The notes under the pieces were generated by a model. It had not been told where the DNA came from. It was given only the letters and a program-made list of their open reading frames with translations, and did no database searches. Source: Paenibacillus tianjinensis (GTDB taxonomy: Bacteria > Bacillota > Bacilli > Paenibacillales > Paenibacillaceae). Taken from it: a stretch of DNA of 64,000 nt. Made by a program: the position numbers and the translations under genes. The stretch lies in contig NZ_CP070969.1 in assembly GCF_017086365.1 (NCBI RefSeq), positions 1,612,001-1,676,000 of the forward strand. Reading direction: 5' to 3'. Below, piece by piece: positions 29,751 to 38,513 of the stretch (position 1 is the first letter of the stretch; each line of letters starts with the position of its first letter).

Positions 29751-31037
29751 ATGGGCAAGCGGAAATATGCATTTGTGGGTACAGGCGGCCGCGCTGAATT
29801 TTTTTATGGAGAGATTACACGCCATTATCTTGAAACCTCGGAGATTGTCGGCTTCTGCGATGTCAACGGGGCAAGAATGGCCTATGCCAATACGCTGCTG
29901 GAAGAGAAATACGGCTACCATGCCGTTCCGGTCTACAAGGCGCATGAGTTTGATACTATGATCTCTGAGACGCAGCCGGATACCGTCATCGTCACCAGCA
30001 TTGACCGTACACATCACCGCTATATTATCCGGGCGATGGAGCTGGGGTGCGACGTGATCTCTGAGAAGCCGATGACTACAGACGAAGAGAAGTGCAAGGA
30101 GATTCTTGATGCTGTAGAGCGCACCGGAAAGAAGCTGCGGGTAACCTTCAATTACCGCTACGCGCCGCACAACACCAAAATCCGCGAACTCCTGATGGAG
30201 GGGGCGATCGGCGAGGTGCTCTCCGTCAACTTCGAATGGCTGCTGAATACACAGCACGGGGCCGACTATTTCCGCAGATGGCACCGCGACAAGCGCAACA
30301 GCGGAGGGCTGCTGGTTCACAAATCAACGCATCACTTCGACCTGATGAATTTCTGGCTGGGCTCGCAGCCGGACACAGTGTTTGCGATGGGGGATCTGCG
30401 CTTTTACGGCCGGGAGAATGCCGAGAAACGCGGTGTTACTGAATTCTATCAGCGTGTACACGGAAGTGCTGCAGCAGAGAATGATCCCTTTGCGCTGCAT
30501 CTGAAGGACAATGAACAGCTGAAGCGGATGTATCTGGACACCGAGCATGAGGACGGATACTTACGCGACCAGAGTGTATTCGGCGACAATATCAGCATTG
30601 AGGACACGATGGGCGTCATGGTCAAATATAAGAACAAAGCCATTATGAACTATTCGCTCAATGCTTATCTGCCCTGGGAGGGCTTCAATGTTGTGTTTAA
30701 CGGCACCAAGGGACGTATGGAAGTAAAGGTCATTGAGCAGTCCTATGTTAATGCCGGGGGCGGCAAGGAACAGGAGGGTGCGGTAAAAGACAAGCAGATC
30801 ACAGTATATCCGCAGTTTGCTGCGCCGTATGACGTGGAGATTGAAGAAGGCGCCGGCGGACACGGAGGCGGTGATCCGGTGATGCTGCGGGATATTTTTG
30901 AACGCCCGGCCGATGACCGGTTCCACCGGGCAGCTTCCCATATAGACGGTGCCTGGTCGATTATGACCGGTATTGCCGCCAACCGTTCGATCGCAACCGG
31001 CCTGCCGGTGAAGGTAGAGCAACTGATTAAGCTTTAG
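29751..31037 (+). CDS. Gfo/Idh/MocA family oxidoreductase
   Basis: A 428-residue NAD(P)-dependent sugar or inositol dehydrogenase-like protein. The Rossmann loop is FVGTGGRAEFF, the cofactor motif is SEKPMTTD (EKP), and the substrate domain has GGLLVHKSTHHFDLMNFWLG, with the His pair of the family. ATG 29751 follows GGAG at eight bases; a GTG at 29742 overlaps that site. The protein is longer than the 340-residue norm and carries an insert around residues 220-290. The substrate is unknown, probably a sugar. Confidence 0.92.
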   Translation: MGKRKYAFVGTGGRAEFFYGEITRHYLETSEIVGFCDVNGARMAYANTLLEEKYGYHAVPVYKAHEFDTMISETQPDTVIVTSIDRTHHRYIIRAMELGCDVISEKPMTTDEEKCKEILDAVERTGKKLRVTFNYRYAPHNTKIRELLMEGAIGEVLSVNFEWLLNTQHGADYFRRWHRDKRNSGGLLVHKSTHHFDLMNFWLGSQPDTVFAMGDLRFYGRENAEKRGVTEFYQRVHGSAAAENDPFALHLKDNEQLKRMYLDTEHEDGYLRDQSVFGDNISIEDTMGVMVKYKNKAIMNYSLNAYLPWEGFNVVFNGTKGRMEVKVIEQSYVNAGGGKEQEGAVKDKQITVYPQFAAPYDVEIEEGAGGHGGGDPVMLRDIFERPADDRFHRAASHIDGAWSIMTGIAANRSIATGLPVKVEQLIKL

Positions 31038-31103
31038 AATAGATGCGGTTATAACAAAAGCTTCCATTTGCGAATGAAGCTAAGTCATCCCTGCTCTAAA
31101 TAT

Positions 31104-31160
31104 AAAGAGCCGTACCGTGCAGTCATTTTATGACTATATCGGGCGGCTCTTATTGTTTTT
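31104..31160 (+). terminator. Terminator after the oxidoreductase gene
   Basis: AAAGAGCCG and CGGCTCTT pair around a loop of about 30 bases that has its own short stem, followed by ATTGTTTTTT. Confidence 0.7.
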
Positions 31161-31182
31161 TATTTAGCTGAATCTATTTTTT

Positions 31183-31219
31183 TGTCGAAATGTGACCTAT
31201 TACATAGTAATTTGTCGAG
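31183..31219 (+). promoter_or_regulatory. Two Spo0A-box-like elements upstream of the SLH protein gene
   Basis: TGTCGAA (31183-31189) is an exact 0A box core and TGTCGAG (31213-31219) differs by one base. They are exactly 30 bases apart and in the same orientation, about 95-130 bases before the start codon. Confidence 0.4.
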
Positions 31220-31311
31220 AATTGTTAAGAGATTGTTCAGAGCGACCTGCTAATATAAATTTCAGGCAGGAAATAGGTAATTAGTATGAATAGATCAGGA
31301 GGAATAACAGC

Positions 31312-34300
31312 ATGAGGAAGAAGCGTTTTTTATCGGCGGTCTTATCAATTGTTACAACCGTCAGCTTGAGTCTGGGCTCTTTCGCTGGTGCCGGAGTAGT
31401 CAGCGCACAGTCGGACTCTAGTGCATACGGTGAGGTTCTGGTCAGCGATACCAGTAATTCTAGCTGGACGATAGCTCCAGGCAATACCTCAAGAAATCTG
31501 GCTGTGTCGCCGGACGGGTCAATCTATGCCGTATATAACGGCGATGGTGAAATCCGTGTTGCCAAGAGCTCAGACAATGGCAAGACATTCCAGCCCAGTG
31601 TTCTGGCTGCCGCAGGCAGCTATGAGCCGGAAATCGCCGTATCCTCATCAGGGACGGTATATGTTGTAGGTGTAAATGCAGGCTCGGGTGTGCTGGTTAA
31701 AAGTACTGACGGCGGCAAAACCTTCAGTGCTCCGATCACAGTTGGCGCACTTTTCGGTGGTTCTGCGCATATGGCTGTAGATGGCAGTTATATCTATGTA
31801 ACGGATCCTTCAGGCAGCATTCTTTATTACAGCAGCAATGAAGGGACAACATTCAATAATTATGATTTTAGTGAATCCTATGTGTTTACCGATCTGCACG
31901 TTGATCCGCAGACTGGAAATCTGATTGTCCAGAAGGATAATCCGAGCCTGAAATATTATGTCAGCAAAAACCATGGACAAACCATGGAAACGCCTGTAAT
32001 TCCGGGCAAAAGTGTATTCTATTCTGTTGGGGCATTATCCGCCGGCAGCCAGGGCCAGTATCTGTTTGTAGCGGGTTCTGGTTCCAATATGGTCCGCATG
32101 AATATTGGGGACGGAACCGCGACTGATCTGATGGGCGGAGATAATATGAGCTCACAGGGACGTTCACTGAGTGCAGACAGCTACGGCAATGTCGTGACCG
32201 GATTCAGCGACGGCTCCTCCGTGTTCTTCAGCGTCAGCCAGGATCTGGGTGCAACCCTGTCTTCACCTGTTGAAGTCGCCACCACAAGCATTGCCAATGC
32301 GGCGATTAACACCACAAACGGTGATATTTTGTACCTGTATGAAAAGAGCGGACAAATTTATTTGAAGGTATATCAGGGACTGCTTAGCGGATACAAACTG
32401 TATCTGTCCAACACGAATCTGTACTTCAACTATCCAACACAGAAGAAAGTATCCGTTACCGTAACCAATACCTCGGATACTCCGCTTAAAATCAATGATG
32501 TATTGATTAACGGCGATTTTAAAATCACAGACAATACGCTTCCTCCCGAGCTTGCTCCAGGAACAAGCGGAATTATTGAAGTCCAATACTTGCCGCAGGC
32601 AGGAGGTACCTCCAACGGGGCGCTGACGCTGAAAGTAGATGGCGAACCGGACCGGGTAGTTCTGCTGAGCGGGATCAGCGAAGAAGCGGCAGGCAGCTCA
32701 GCGCCGCAGGCAGAAGATGTTACAGCCAATGCTACAACGGATACTGTAACTGTGAAGAAGGTACCAGCCGGTGCTGAGGTTACTGTCTATGCAGCCGATG
32801 GCGTTACCGTGCTCGGAACGGCAAAGAATGAAGCAGAAACATCCGGGGAAGTAACGGTTGCGATTCCGGCAGGATTAAAATCCGGGGATGTAATCAAAGT
32901 CAGCCTGACCGAACCGGATATGTCGGAAAGTCCGCTGACGGACATCACTGCGCACAATGAAGCAACAAGTGCACCCGCAGCGGCAGATGTTACTGCTAAT
33001 GCTACAACGGATACTGTAACTGTGAAGAAGGTACCAGCCGGTGCTGAGGTTACTGTCTATGCAGCAGATGGAGTGACCGTGCAGGGAACGGCTAAGAACG
33101 AAGCGGAAACAACCGGGGAAGTAACCGTGCCGGTACCGGCAGGACTGAAATCCGGGGATGTAATCAAAGTCAGCCTGACTGAGCCAGAAAAGTCGGAGAG
33201 TTCGCTGACGGACACCACTGCGCACAATGAAGCAACAAGTGCACCTGCAGCGGCGGATATGACCGCCAGTGCAACTTCATCTACGGTCACCGTGAAGAAT
33301 GTACCGGCAGGTGGAACAGTAACCGTATATGCCAAAGATGGCGTCACCGAACTGGCGACAGCTGTCAATGAGAGCGGAAGCCCGGCTGAACTGACAATTG
33401 TGGTAGCTTCCGGACTAGCCGATGGTCAGATTCTAAAGGTCGGCACACGCGAGCTTGGCAAGGATCAAAGCCCGCTCACCGAGATTCCTGTAGCCTACGA
33501 GCCTACTCAGGCGCCTGCTGCCGGAAATCTGGCCGCTAATGCTACAACTGGTGTTGTTACAGTAAGCAATGTCCCAGCCAGTGTCACAGTTTCCGTCTAT
33601 GCGGAGGATGGCACTACGCTGCTGGGCACAAGCTTCAATGATACCGGAGCTCCGGCTGAATTCCATTTTGACGTGAACGGTCTGGAGCCGGGGCAGGTCG
33701 TGAAGATCAGCTTCACGGAAACGAACAAAGCTCAAAGCGCGAAGGTAGAAGTTGCTGCTGTCTATGAGCAGTCTGCCCAGCCGCAGGCTGGCAACGTTGT
33801 AATCAGCGCCATAGATGGTACTTTAACTGTAAATCAGGTGCCGGCCGGAGCTGTTGTTTCCATCTACAGCAAGGAAGGCAAGCTGCTTGCCAGTGTAACC
33901 AATACAGGGGAAGCTGCTGGACCGCTGACCTTTACAGGACTTGCGCTGACTGAAGGAGATACACTGACTGTAACTCTGACAGAGAAGCTGAAAACAGAAA
34001 GTGCACCGCTAAGTGTTACCGTAGCGATTAAGTCTGCGGACGTCGTGAATGAAGCTTCCAAGGCACTTCAAATCGGCTACGCCGCAGGTGAAACTTGGGA
34101 GAATGTTCTGACTTCCCTGTCCCTGCCAACTACCGGAGGCTTCGGTACACAGGTTAGCTGGACTTCCAGTAAGCCGCAGGTTGTTGAGATTCCTGCCGCA
34201 ACGGACGGCAGCATTAATGCCATTGTACACCGCGGTGCCGAGGATGAAGCTGTAGTTCTCAGCGCGACGGTCAGCCGTGACGGTGAAGCGAAAACCCGTA

Positions 34301-35751
34301 CCTTCCTGGTTGTTGTAACAGCCAGCGGGGCAATCAAGGTCGAGGACACGAGCAATATCCGTAATGTCAAAGTGAAGGATCAGTCGGACAACACAGCACT
34401 GGTTCCGGTCAAACGAATCAACGTTACTTCTGCAGATGGTACCAGCTCGAAGATTGATAAGGTAGTATTTGATTCGGCTAAGGCACAGGAGATTGTCACT
34501 GCTTCTGAATCTGGCCACAACAATTCATCAACGATCTACATTGATGAGTTGCCTGGCGATGCTGCTGATGAAATCGCAGTTGAAATTCCGGCAACAACGC
34601 TTGCACTACTCGGTGTGAATAGTTTCAATCTGAATATTCAAAGTGATTATTCAACAATTTCCCTGGATGCAGCTACTCTGCAGTCTATGATGGCAGACAA
34701 TCTGGATCTGTATTTCCGGATCGTGCCTGCCCGCAATGCAGAAGAATCGAAGAACCAGGTTCCTTCGTCCTATAATAACCAGAACCTGAAGGCGCTCAGC
34801 CCGCCGCTGGATATCGAGACTAATTATACCGGCTATAATACACAACTGATGCTTCCATTTGCCAAAAACGGTGTAAATGTCAGCACAATGAATGCCAGCC
34901 GTCTTGCTGTATATATTGTGCACAGCGACGGCACCATCGAGCTGTCCAAAGGCACTGTCGTAAACAACGATAAGAACGAACCTTATGGCATCTCCTTTGA
35001 CATTTCTAAATTCAGCAGCTTTAGCATTGTAGAAACCATTGCTTACGTCCCTGGAAGCATCGTCACTGGTCCTTCTACACCTACTATACCTGCTTCACCT
35101 GTAGTAGTACCTAATGATACAACAACAGCAACAGATACAGTGTATTCCCATGCTGCTTATATCAAGGGATATGAGGATGGCACCTTCAAGCCAGACCGTG
35201 CGCTGACACGGGCCGAACTTGCAGCACTCCTTGCCCGCAACTTAGGCACTGAAGCAGTAGCATCAGGAGTAGTCTTTACAGATGTATCTTCGAAGCACTG
35301 GGCAGCAGCTGATATTGCCAAAGTTTCCGCAGCCGCTCTGATGAAGGGCGATCCTGACGGCAGCTTCAATCCGGAACGTGCGGTAACCCGTGCGGAGATG
35401 GCGGTACTGAGCGCACGCCTGAAGCAATTGTCCTTTGACGAGAGCAGCGCAGCGGTTTCAGCAATTGCTGATGTGAACAAACACTGGGCCGCAGGGGCCA
35501 TCGATGCCGTGAAAGCAGCGGGACTGATGACAGGCTTCGCGGACGGCAGCTTTGCTCCGGCCAAGTCTCTGACCCGTGCAGAAGCGGTTACGGTGATTAA
35601 CCGCCTGTTCGGCAGAGGTCCGCTTAGCGGCGTGACCCGCTCCAGCTTCTCTGATGTTCCGGTTACCCACTGGGCATTTGCCGATATCGAAGAAGCCAGC
35701 CTTAACCATAAATACACTGTGCAGAGCGGCAAGGAAGTTATCGCCGACTAA
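31312..35751 (+). CDS. SLH-domain surface protein with propeller and five 90-residue repeats
   Basis: A 1479-residue cell-wall-anchored protein. A signal peptide (KKRFLSAVLSIVTTVSLSLG, cleavage near VVSAQS) leads into a BNR/propeller-like region (about 40-370, with repeated SSDNGKTF and STDGGKTF turns). A choice-of-anchor Ig fold follows (370-460, TPLKINDVLINGDF). Then come five repeats of about 90 residues (463-910), an atrophied bacterial Ig domain (WTSSKPQVVEIP), a domain of unknown function and three SLH domains (about 1280-1460: GYEDGTFKPDRALTRAELA, GDPDGSFNPERAVTRAEMA, GFADGSFAPAKSLTRAEAV). GATCAGGAGG precedes the ATG. It probably binds wall polymer and displays a ligand-binding propeller. 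Confidence 0.93.
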   Translation: MRKKRFLSAVLSIVTTVSLSLGSFAGAGVVSAQSDSSAYGEVLVSDTSNSSWTIAPGNTSRNLAVSPDGSIYAVYNGDGEIRVAKSSDNGKTFQPSVLAAAGSYEPEIAVSSSGTVYVVGVNAGSGVLVKSTDGGKTFSAPITVGALFGGSAHMAVDGSYIYVTDPSGSILYYSSNEGTTFNNYDFSESYVFTDLHVDPQTGNLIVQKDNPSLKYYVSKNHGQTMETPVIPGKSVFYSVGALSAGSQGQYLFVAGSGSNMVRMNIGDGTATDLMGGDNMSSQGRSLSADSYGNVVTGFSDGSSVFFSVSQDLGATLSSPVEVATTSIANAAINTTNGDILYLYEKSGQIYLKVYQGLLSGYKLYLSNTNLYFNYPTQKKVSVTVTNTSDTPLKINDVLINGDFKITDNTLPPELAPGTSGIIEVQYLPQAGGTSNGALTLKVDGEPDRVVLLSGISEEAAGSSAPQAEDVTANATTDTVTVKKVPAGAEVTVYAADGVTVLGTAKNEAETSGEVTVAIPAGLKSGDVIKVSLTEPDMSESPLTDITAHNEATSAPAAADVTANATTDTVTVKKVPAGAEVTVYAADGVTVQGTAKNEAETTGEVTVPVPAGLKSGDVIKVSLTEPEKSESSLTDTTAHNEATSAPAAADMTASATSSTVTVKNVPAGGTVTVYAKDGVTELATAVNESGSPAELTIVVASGLADGQILKVGTRELGKDQSPLTEIPVAYEPTQAPAAGNLAANATTGVVTVSNVPASVTVSVYAEDGTTLLGTSFNDTGAPAEFHFDVNGLEPGQVVKISFTETNKAQSAKVEVAAVYEQSAQPQAGNVVISAIDGTLTVNQVPAGAVVSIYSKEGKLLASVTNTGEAAGPLTFTGLALTEGDTLTVTLTEKLKTESAPLSVTVAIKSADVVNEASKALQIGYAAGETWENVLTSLSLPTTGGFGTQVSWTSSKPQVVEIPAATDGSINAIVHRGAEDEAVVLSATVSRDGEAKTRTFLVVVTASGAIKVEDTSNIRNVKVKDQSDNTALVPVKRINVTSADGTSSKIDKVVFDSAKAQEIVTASESGHNNSSTIYIDELPGDAADEIAVEIPATTLALLGVNSFNLNIQSDYSTISLDAATLQSMMADNLDLYFRIVPARNAEESKNQVPSSYNNQNLKALSPPLDIETNYTGYNTQLMLPFAKNGVNVSTMNASRLAVYIVHSDGTIELSKGTVVNNDKNEPYGISFDISKFSSFSIVETIAYVPGSIVTGPSTPTIPASPVVVPNDTTTATDTVYSHAAYIKGYEDGTFKPDRALTRAELAALLARNLGTEAVASGVVFTDVSSKHWAAADIAKVSAAALMKGDPDGSFNPERAVTRAEMAVLSARLKQLSFDESSAAVSAIADVNKHWAAGAIDAVKAAGLMTGFADGSFAPAKSLTRAEAVTVINRLFGRGPLSGVTRSSFSDVPVTHWAFADIEEASLNHKYTVQSGKEVIAD
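32701..34040 (+). repeat. Five tandem coding repeats of about 270 bases
   Basis: Units start near 32701, 32971, 33241, 33511 and 33778. Each encodes a motif of the kind APxAxDVTANATTDTVTV...VPAGxxVTVYA. Units 1 and 2 are nearly identical in DNA: the stretch beginning GCTACAACGGATACTGTAAC occurs at 32731 and again at 33001. Units 3 to 5 have diverged. Recent duplication of unit 1 or 2 is inferred. Confidence 0.9.
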
Positions 35752-35768
35752 GCATGAGCAGTAACAAC

Positions 35769-35818
35769 AGAAGCCTGTTTGAATTCCGGGTAGCCCCCGG
35801 CTTCAAACAGGCTTCTTT
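35769..35818. terminator. Strong bidirectional terminator
   Basis: AGAAGCCTGTTTGAA and TTCAAACAGGCTTCT are perfect 15-base arms around an inner CCGGG/CCCGG stem. It lies between the SLH gene and the convergent CBS gene. Confidence 0.9.
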
Positions 35819-35875
35819 ATGCAGAGATGACATTACAGCGGCAAATCGAGCCGCCCTTCTATACCCTGTTAATAA

Positions 35876-36331
35876 CTATAGCAGCGATTTAAACGAATGA
35901 CGGATGACGTCACCCCGGCTGATAATGCCCATGAGGACCCGGTTACGTTCAACGGGTACTTTTTTGATCTGCTTCTTGCCCAGTATGGCGGCAATCCGTT
36001 CGATATCCTCGTCCCAGGACACCGTGATGACTTTCTTTTTGGCGATGGCCATTACATTAAGATTCAGCAGCCGTCGGGTCCGTTCCTCGAATTCATCCTC
36101 ATCGCCTTTGATCACATTCACTTGAAAAAAAGAGTCGACAATGAGGTCATCATGTTTGCCGATATAGCGCATAATGTCTCCATCGCTTAAATAAGCAACA
36201 ATTTCATTTCGGTCGTTGATGACCGGCATGCCGCTGATCCGGTGCTCAATGCATTTTTCGATAAAGGTCCGCACGGTGTCATATTCTTTGACCTTATAGA
36301 CCTGTCTGATCATGAATTCATGCGCTTTCAT
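35876..36331 (-). CDS. Protein with two CBS domains
   Basis: A 151-residue protein composed only of a CBS pair, an adenine-nucleotide-sensing module. The first unit includes RISGMPVINDRNEIVAYLSDGDIM, the second KKVPVERNRVLMGIISRGDVIR. There is no attached catalytic domain, so it may regulate a partner through AMP/ATP binding. GGGGGAACC precedes its ATG. It is divergent from a MarR gene across a region with a perfect palindrome, and may be controlled by that regulator. Confidence 0.92.
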   Translation of the reverse strand: MKAHEFMIRQVYKVKEYDTVRTFIEKCIEHRISGMPVINDRNEIVAYLSDGDIMRYIGKHDDLIVDSFFQVNVIKGDEDEFEERTRRLLNLNVMAIAKKKVITVSWDEDIERIAAILGKKQIKKVPVERNRVLMGIISRGDVIRHSFKSLL

Positions 36332-36372
36332 AAGGTTCCCCCAAGTAAGAATGGACTAGCTTTTGTGAAAAT

Positions 36373-36412
36373 AACTTGTATAATGAAAGTATATACTTGT
36401 ATTATACAAGTT
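36373..36412. promoter_or_regulatory. MarR-type operator region
   Basis: A perfect 17-base palindrome, ACTTGTATTATACAAGT (36395-36411), is the classic MarR shape. A further half site, ACTTGTATAAT (36374-36384), lies upstream, and the arms AACTTGTATAAT and ATTATACAAGTT form a larger 40-base inverted repeat. It sits between the divergent CBS and MarR genes. Confidence 0.72.
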
Positions 36413-36503
36413 GCATATGCGAAGTCAATGACCGCTGCATCTTACAACTAGTTTAAGCTGTTATTCATATAGAAAAGTGTGGATAGAAAGGTTGCTGCAC
36501 CTC

Positions 36504-36935
36504 ATGGACAAACGCCCGTTAGAAACGATTGAACTGGAGATGGCCATTCTCAGCCGCCGGCTGACTTCGATCAGCACCTACAAAAAATACGGCATCCTGG
36601 ACCACTCTGCCTATCTGCTGCTGCATCAGATTGCCTCGAACGGCTCCGCCGGGGTGAAGGCGCTGGCTGATGAGTTTCACCTGGATATTTCCACGATCAG
36701 CAGGCAGGCTTCGGCACTTGAGCAGAAAGGGTATGTGATCCGTATTCCAGATCCTTTGGACGGCAGAGCCTATACGCTGCAAATCTCTGATTTAGGCTCG
36801 GACATGCTGAGGAAGGACACGGACATCCGCCAGGACAAAATCGGACAGCTGCTCGAAGACTGGAGCGAAGAGGAACGCGAACATTTCGGTCAGCTGCTGC
36901 AGAAACTGAATGAAGCAATTGTCCGGGTGATGTAA
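36504..36935 (+). CDS. MarR family transcriptional regulator
   Basis: A 143-residue winged-helix regulator. The recognition region reads LADEFHLDISTISRQASALEQKGYV and the wing reads RIPDPLDGRAYTLQISDLG. ATG 36504 is taken as start; GAAAGG lies twelve bases upstream and an in-frame TTG at 36492 is an alternative. The palindrome just upstream is its probable operator, giving autoregulation. The ligand is unknown. A second MarR gene follows 36 bases later in the same direction. Confidence 0.9.
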   Translation: MDKRPLETIELEMAILSRRLTSISTYKKYGILDHSAYLLLHQIASNGSAGVKALADEFHLDISTISRQASALEQKGYVIRIPDPLDGRAYTLQISDLGSDMLRKDTDIRQDKIGQLLEDWSEEEREHFGQLLQKLNEAIVRVM

Positions 36936-36971
36936 ATGTAATGGTCTGACTTATATAACCGGAGGTGTCTT

Positions 36972-37493
36972 ATGAATCCCCAGGATCTTCAAGAAGAAAA
37001 GCTGCTTATCGCATTTGAGAACATCAAACGCCTGGCCACACGCACCAAATGGACTGATTCTATTCCCCACGGGGAATTTCTAATGATGTTCGTCATCCAT
37101 GTCATGATGAAGAAGGAACGGTTAGAACCGGATACGCCGGAATACCCGGGGGTGATGGTGTCCAAATTAAGCGAGCTGCTGCAAATCAGCAGACCCACCG
37201 CTTCACAGGCTGTCAGCTCTCTGGAAGAGAAGGGTTATGTCGAGCGCGCCATGTCCGAAACAGACCGGCGGGTGATCTATATCAGCCTGACGGAGCAGGG
37301 GCGGCTGGTTTTCGAACAAAAAATGGAACGGTATTCCTGCATCCTGAACGAGATTGTTGTCAAGGTGGGCCGGGAAGAGGTCGACCAGCTGATTGTTACC
37401 TGCGAGCGGCTGCGGACTGTGATGGATGAAGTAAGGCAGCGGTTCACGGCCGAGCAGTCGGACGGAGAGCTGCAGGCGGCAGAAATAGGATAA
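36972..37493 (+). CDS. MarR family transcriptional regulator (second copy)
   Basis: A 173-residue regulator that is only distantly like its neighbour. The helix-turn-helix is VSKLSELLQISRPTASQAVSSLEEKGYV and the wing is RAMSETDRRVIYISLTEQG. An extra loop (LEPDTPEYPGVM) precedes the recognition helices. GGAGGTGT lies before the ATG. A terminator follows at 37503. It is probably cotranscribed with the first MarR gene. Confidence 0.92.
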   Translation: MNPQDLQEEKLLIAFENIKRLATRTKWTDSIPHGEFLMMFVIHVMMKKERLEPDTPEYPGVMVSKLSELLQISRPTASQAVSSLEEKGYVERAMSETDRRVIYISLTEQGRLVFEQKMERYSCILNEIVVKVGREEVDQLIVTCERLRTVMDEVRQRFTAEQSDGELQAAEIG

Positions 37494-37502
37494 CGATGAA
37501 TG

Positions 37503-37537
37503 AAGCCTTGTAGAGAATTTCTCTGCAAGGCTTTTTT
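37503..37537 (+). terminator. Terminator after the MarR pair
   Basis: AAGCCTTGTAGAGAA pairs with TTCTCTGCAAGGCTT, followed by a T run. Confidence 0.88.
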
Positions 37538-37587
37538 CGTGGGAATATACCCGGATTGCCCAAAAGTGCGTTGGAAGACTAGATTTA

Positions 37588-37604
37588 TGTAATTATAAGT
37601 AACA
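37588..37604. promoter_or_regulatory. GlnR/TnrA box 1 (perfect match)
   Basis: TGTAATTATAAGTAACA fits TGTNA-N7-TNACA exactly. It lies about 95-110 bases before the probable transcription start of the cyanurate operon, a position suited to activation. Confidence 0.6.
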
Positions 37605-37663
37605 TATTATGATACTTTTGTAATAATAACGAATTTATATAGCTGATTCTTGTAATAAAAACG

Positions 37664-37692
37664 GAGACATATGAAATTTGTTGTAATATAAT
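37664..37692 (+). promoter_or_regulatory. Candidate promoter of the cyanurate/biuret operon
   Basis: GAGACA (37664-37669) and a consensus TATAAT (37687-37692) are 17 bases apart. The -10 is overlapped by GlnR/TnrA box 2. Confidence 0.5.
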
Positions 37693-37698
37693 CTAACT
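37682..37698. promoter_or_regulatory. GlnR/TnrA box 2 overlapping the -10
   Basis: TGTAATATAATCTAACT fits TGTNA-N7-TNACA with one mismatch at the last base. Confidence 0.4.
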
Positions 37699-37721
37699 CA
37701 TAAGAAAGTTATAGAAAATGA

Positions 37722-37738
37722 TGTTATATAAATTAACG
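37722..37738. promoter_or_regulatory. GlnR/TnrA box 3, downstream of the promoter
   Basis: TGTTATATAAATTAACG fits TGTNA-N7-TNACA with one mismatch at the last base. It would lie about 25 bases into the transcript. Confidence 0.4.
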
Positions 37739-37774
37739 CAAATAAAGTAACTAGTGCAGGGAGGAAACAATATT

Positions 37775-38482
37775 ATGCAAATCACAGCATCGCCTTATGT
37801 GTGGCCTTACGACGGGGCCATGGATCCCCGGAAGACAGCGCTCATGATTATTGATATGCAAACCGATTTCTGCGGCAAGGGAGGGTACGTAGAGCAAATG
37901 GGTTACGACCTTTCCCTGACGGCTAAGGCAATTAAGCCCATTCAGCAGCTGCTTGAGCGTATCCGCCGTGTTGAAGGCTTCACCGTCATTCATACGAGGG
38001 AAGGGCATAAGCCGGATTTATCCGATCTGCCTGCCAACAAACGGTGGCGCAGCAAACAGATCGGGGCAGAGATCGGGTCTGTTGGTCCTGCGGGACGGAT
38101 TCTTGTCCGGGGCGAACGCGGCTGGCAGATTATTGAGGAGCTTGCACCCGCACCCGGGGAATTTATCATCGATAAGCCCGGCAAGGGAAGCTTTTACGCA
38201 ACGGACCTTGACCTGATCCTGCGGAACAGGGGGATCACTCATCTCATTCTTACAGGCATCACAACAGATGTATGCGTCCATACCACGATGCGGGAAGCGA
38301 ACGACCGGGGGTATGAATGTCTGATTCTGGAGGATTGCACGGGAGCTACAGATCCCCGCAACCATCAGGCCGCGCTGGAAATGGTCAAGATGCAGGGAGG
38401 CGTATTCGGGAGCGTCAGCCATTCCGCAGAGGTTCTCAAAGCACTGGAGCAATATCAGGCCGCTGCCGCTGAACGTTATTAA
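37775..38482 (+). CDS. biuH: Biuret hydrolase-like cysteine hydrolase (isochorismatase fold)
   Basis: A 235-residue isochorismatase-family amidohydrolase. The expected triad is Asp27 (IIDMQTDF), Lys134 (IIDKPGKGSF) and Cys167 (TTDVCVHTT). The spacing Lys to Cys is 33 residues, as in the biuret hydrolase of Rhizobium. It would convert biuret to allophanate and ammonia. The context is decisive, since cyanuric acid amidohydrolase and allophanate hydrolase are in the same operon. ATG 37775 follows GGGAGG. Ureidoacrylate hydrolase (RutB) is the main alternative from sequence alone. Confidence 0.85.
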   Translation: MQITASPYVWPYDGAMDPRKTALMIIDMQTDFCGKGGYVEQMGYDLSLTAKAIKPIQQLLERIRRVEGFTVIHTREGHKPDLSDLPANKRWRSKQIGAEIGSVGPAGRILVRGERGWQIIEELAPAPGEFIIDKPGKGSFYATDLDLILRNRGITHLILTGITTDVCVHTTMREANDRGYECLILEDCTGATDPRNHQAALEMVKMQGGVFGSVSHSAEVLKALEQYQAAAAERY

Positions 38483-38513
38483 TCACAATTACATCATAAC
38501 GGGGGAATATAAT

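Noticed and set aside
32701..34040. Regular repeats considered as a CRISPR or non-coding satellite array
   Set aside because: The 270-base periodicity is a multiple of three inside one open frame and encodes Ig-like repeats; there are no short repeats with unique spacers.
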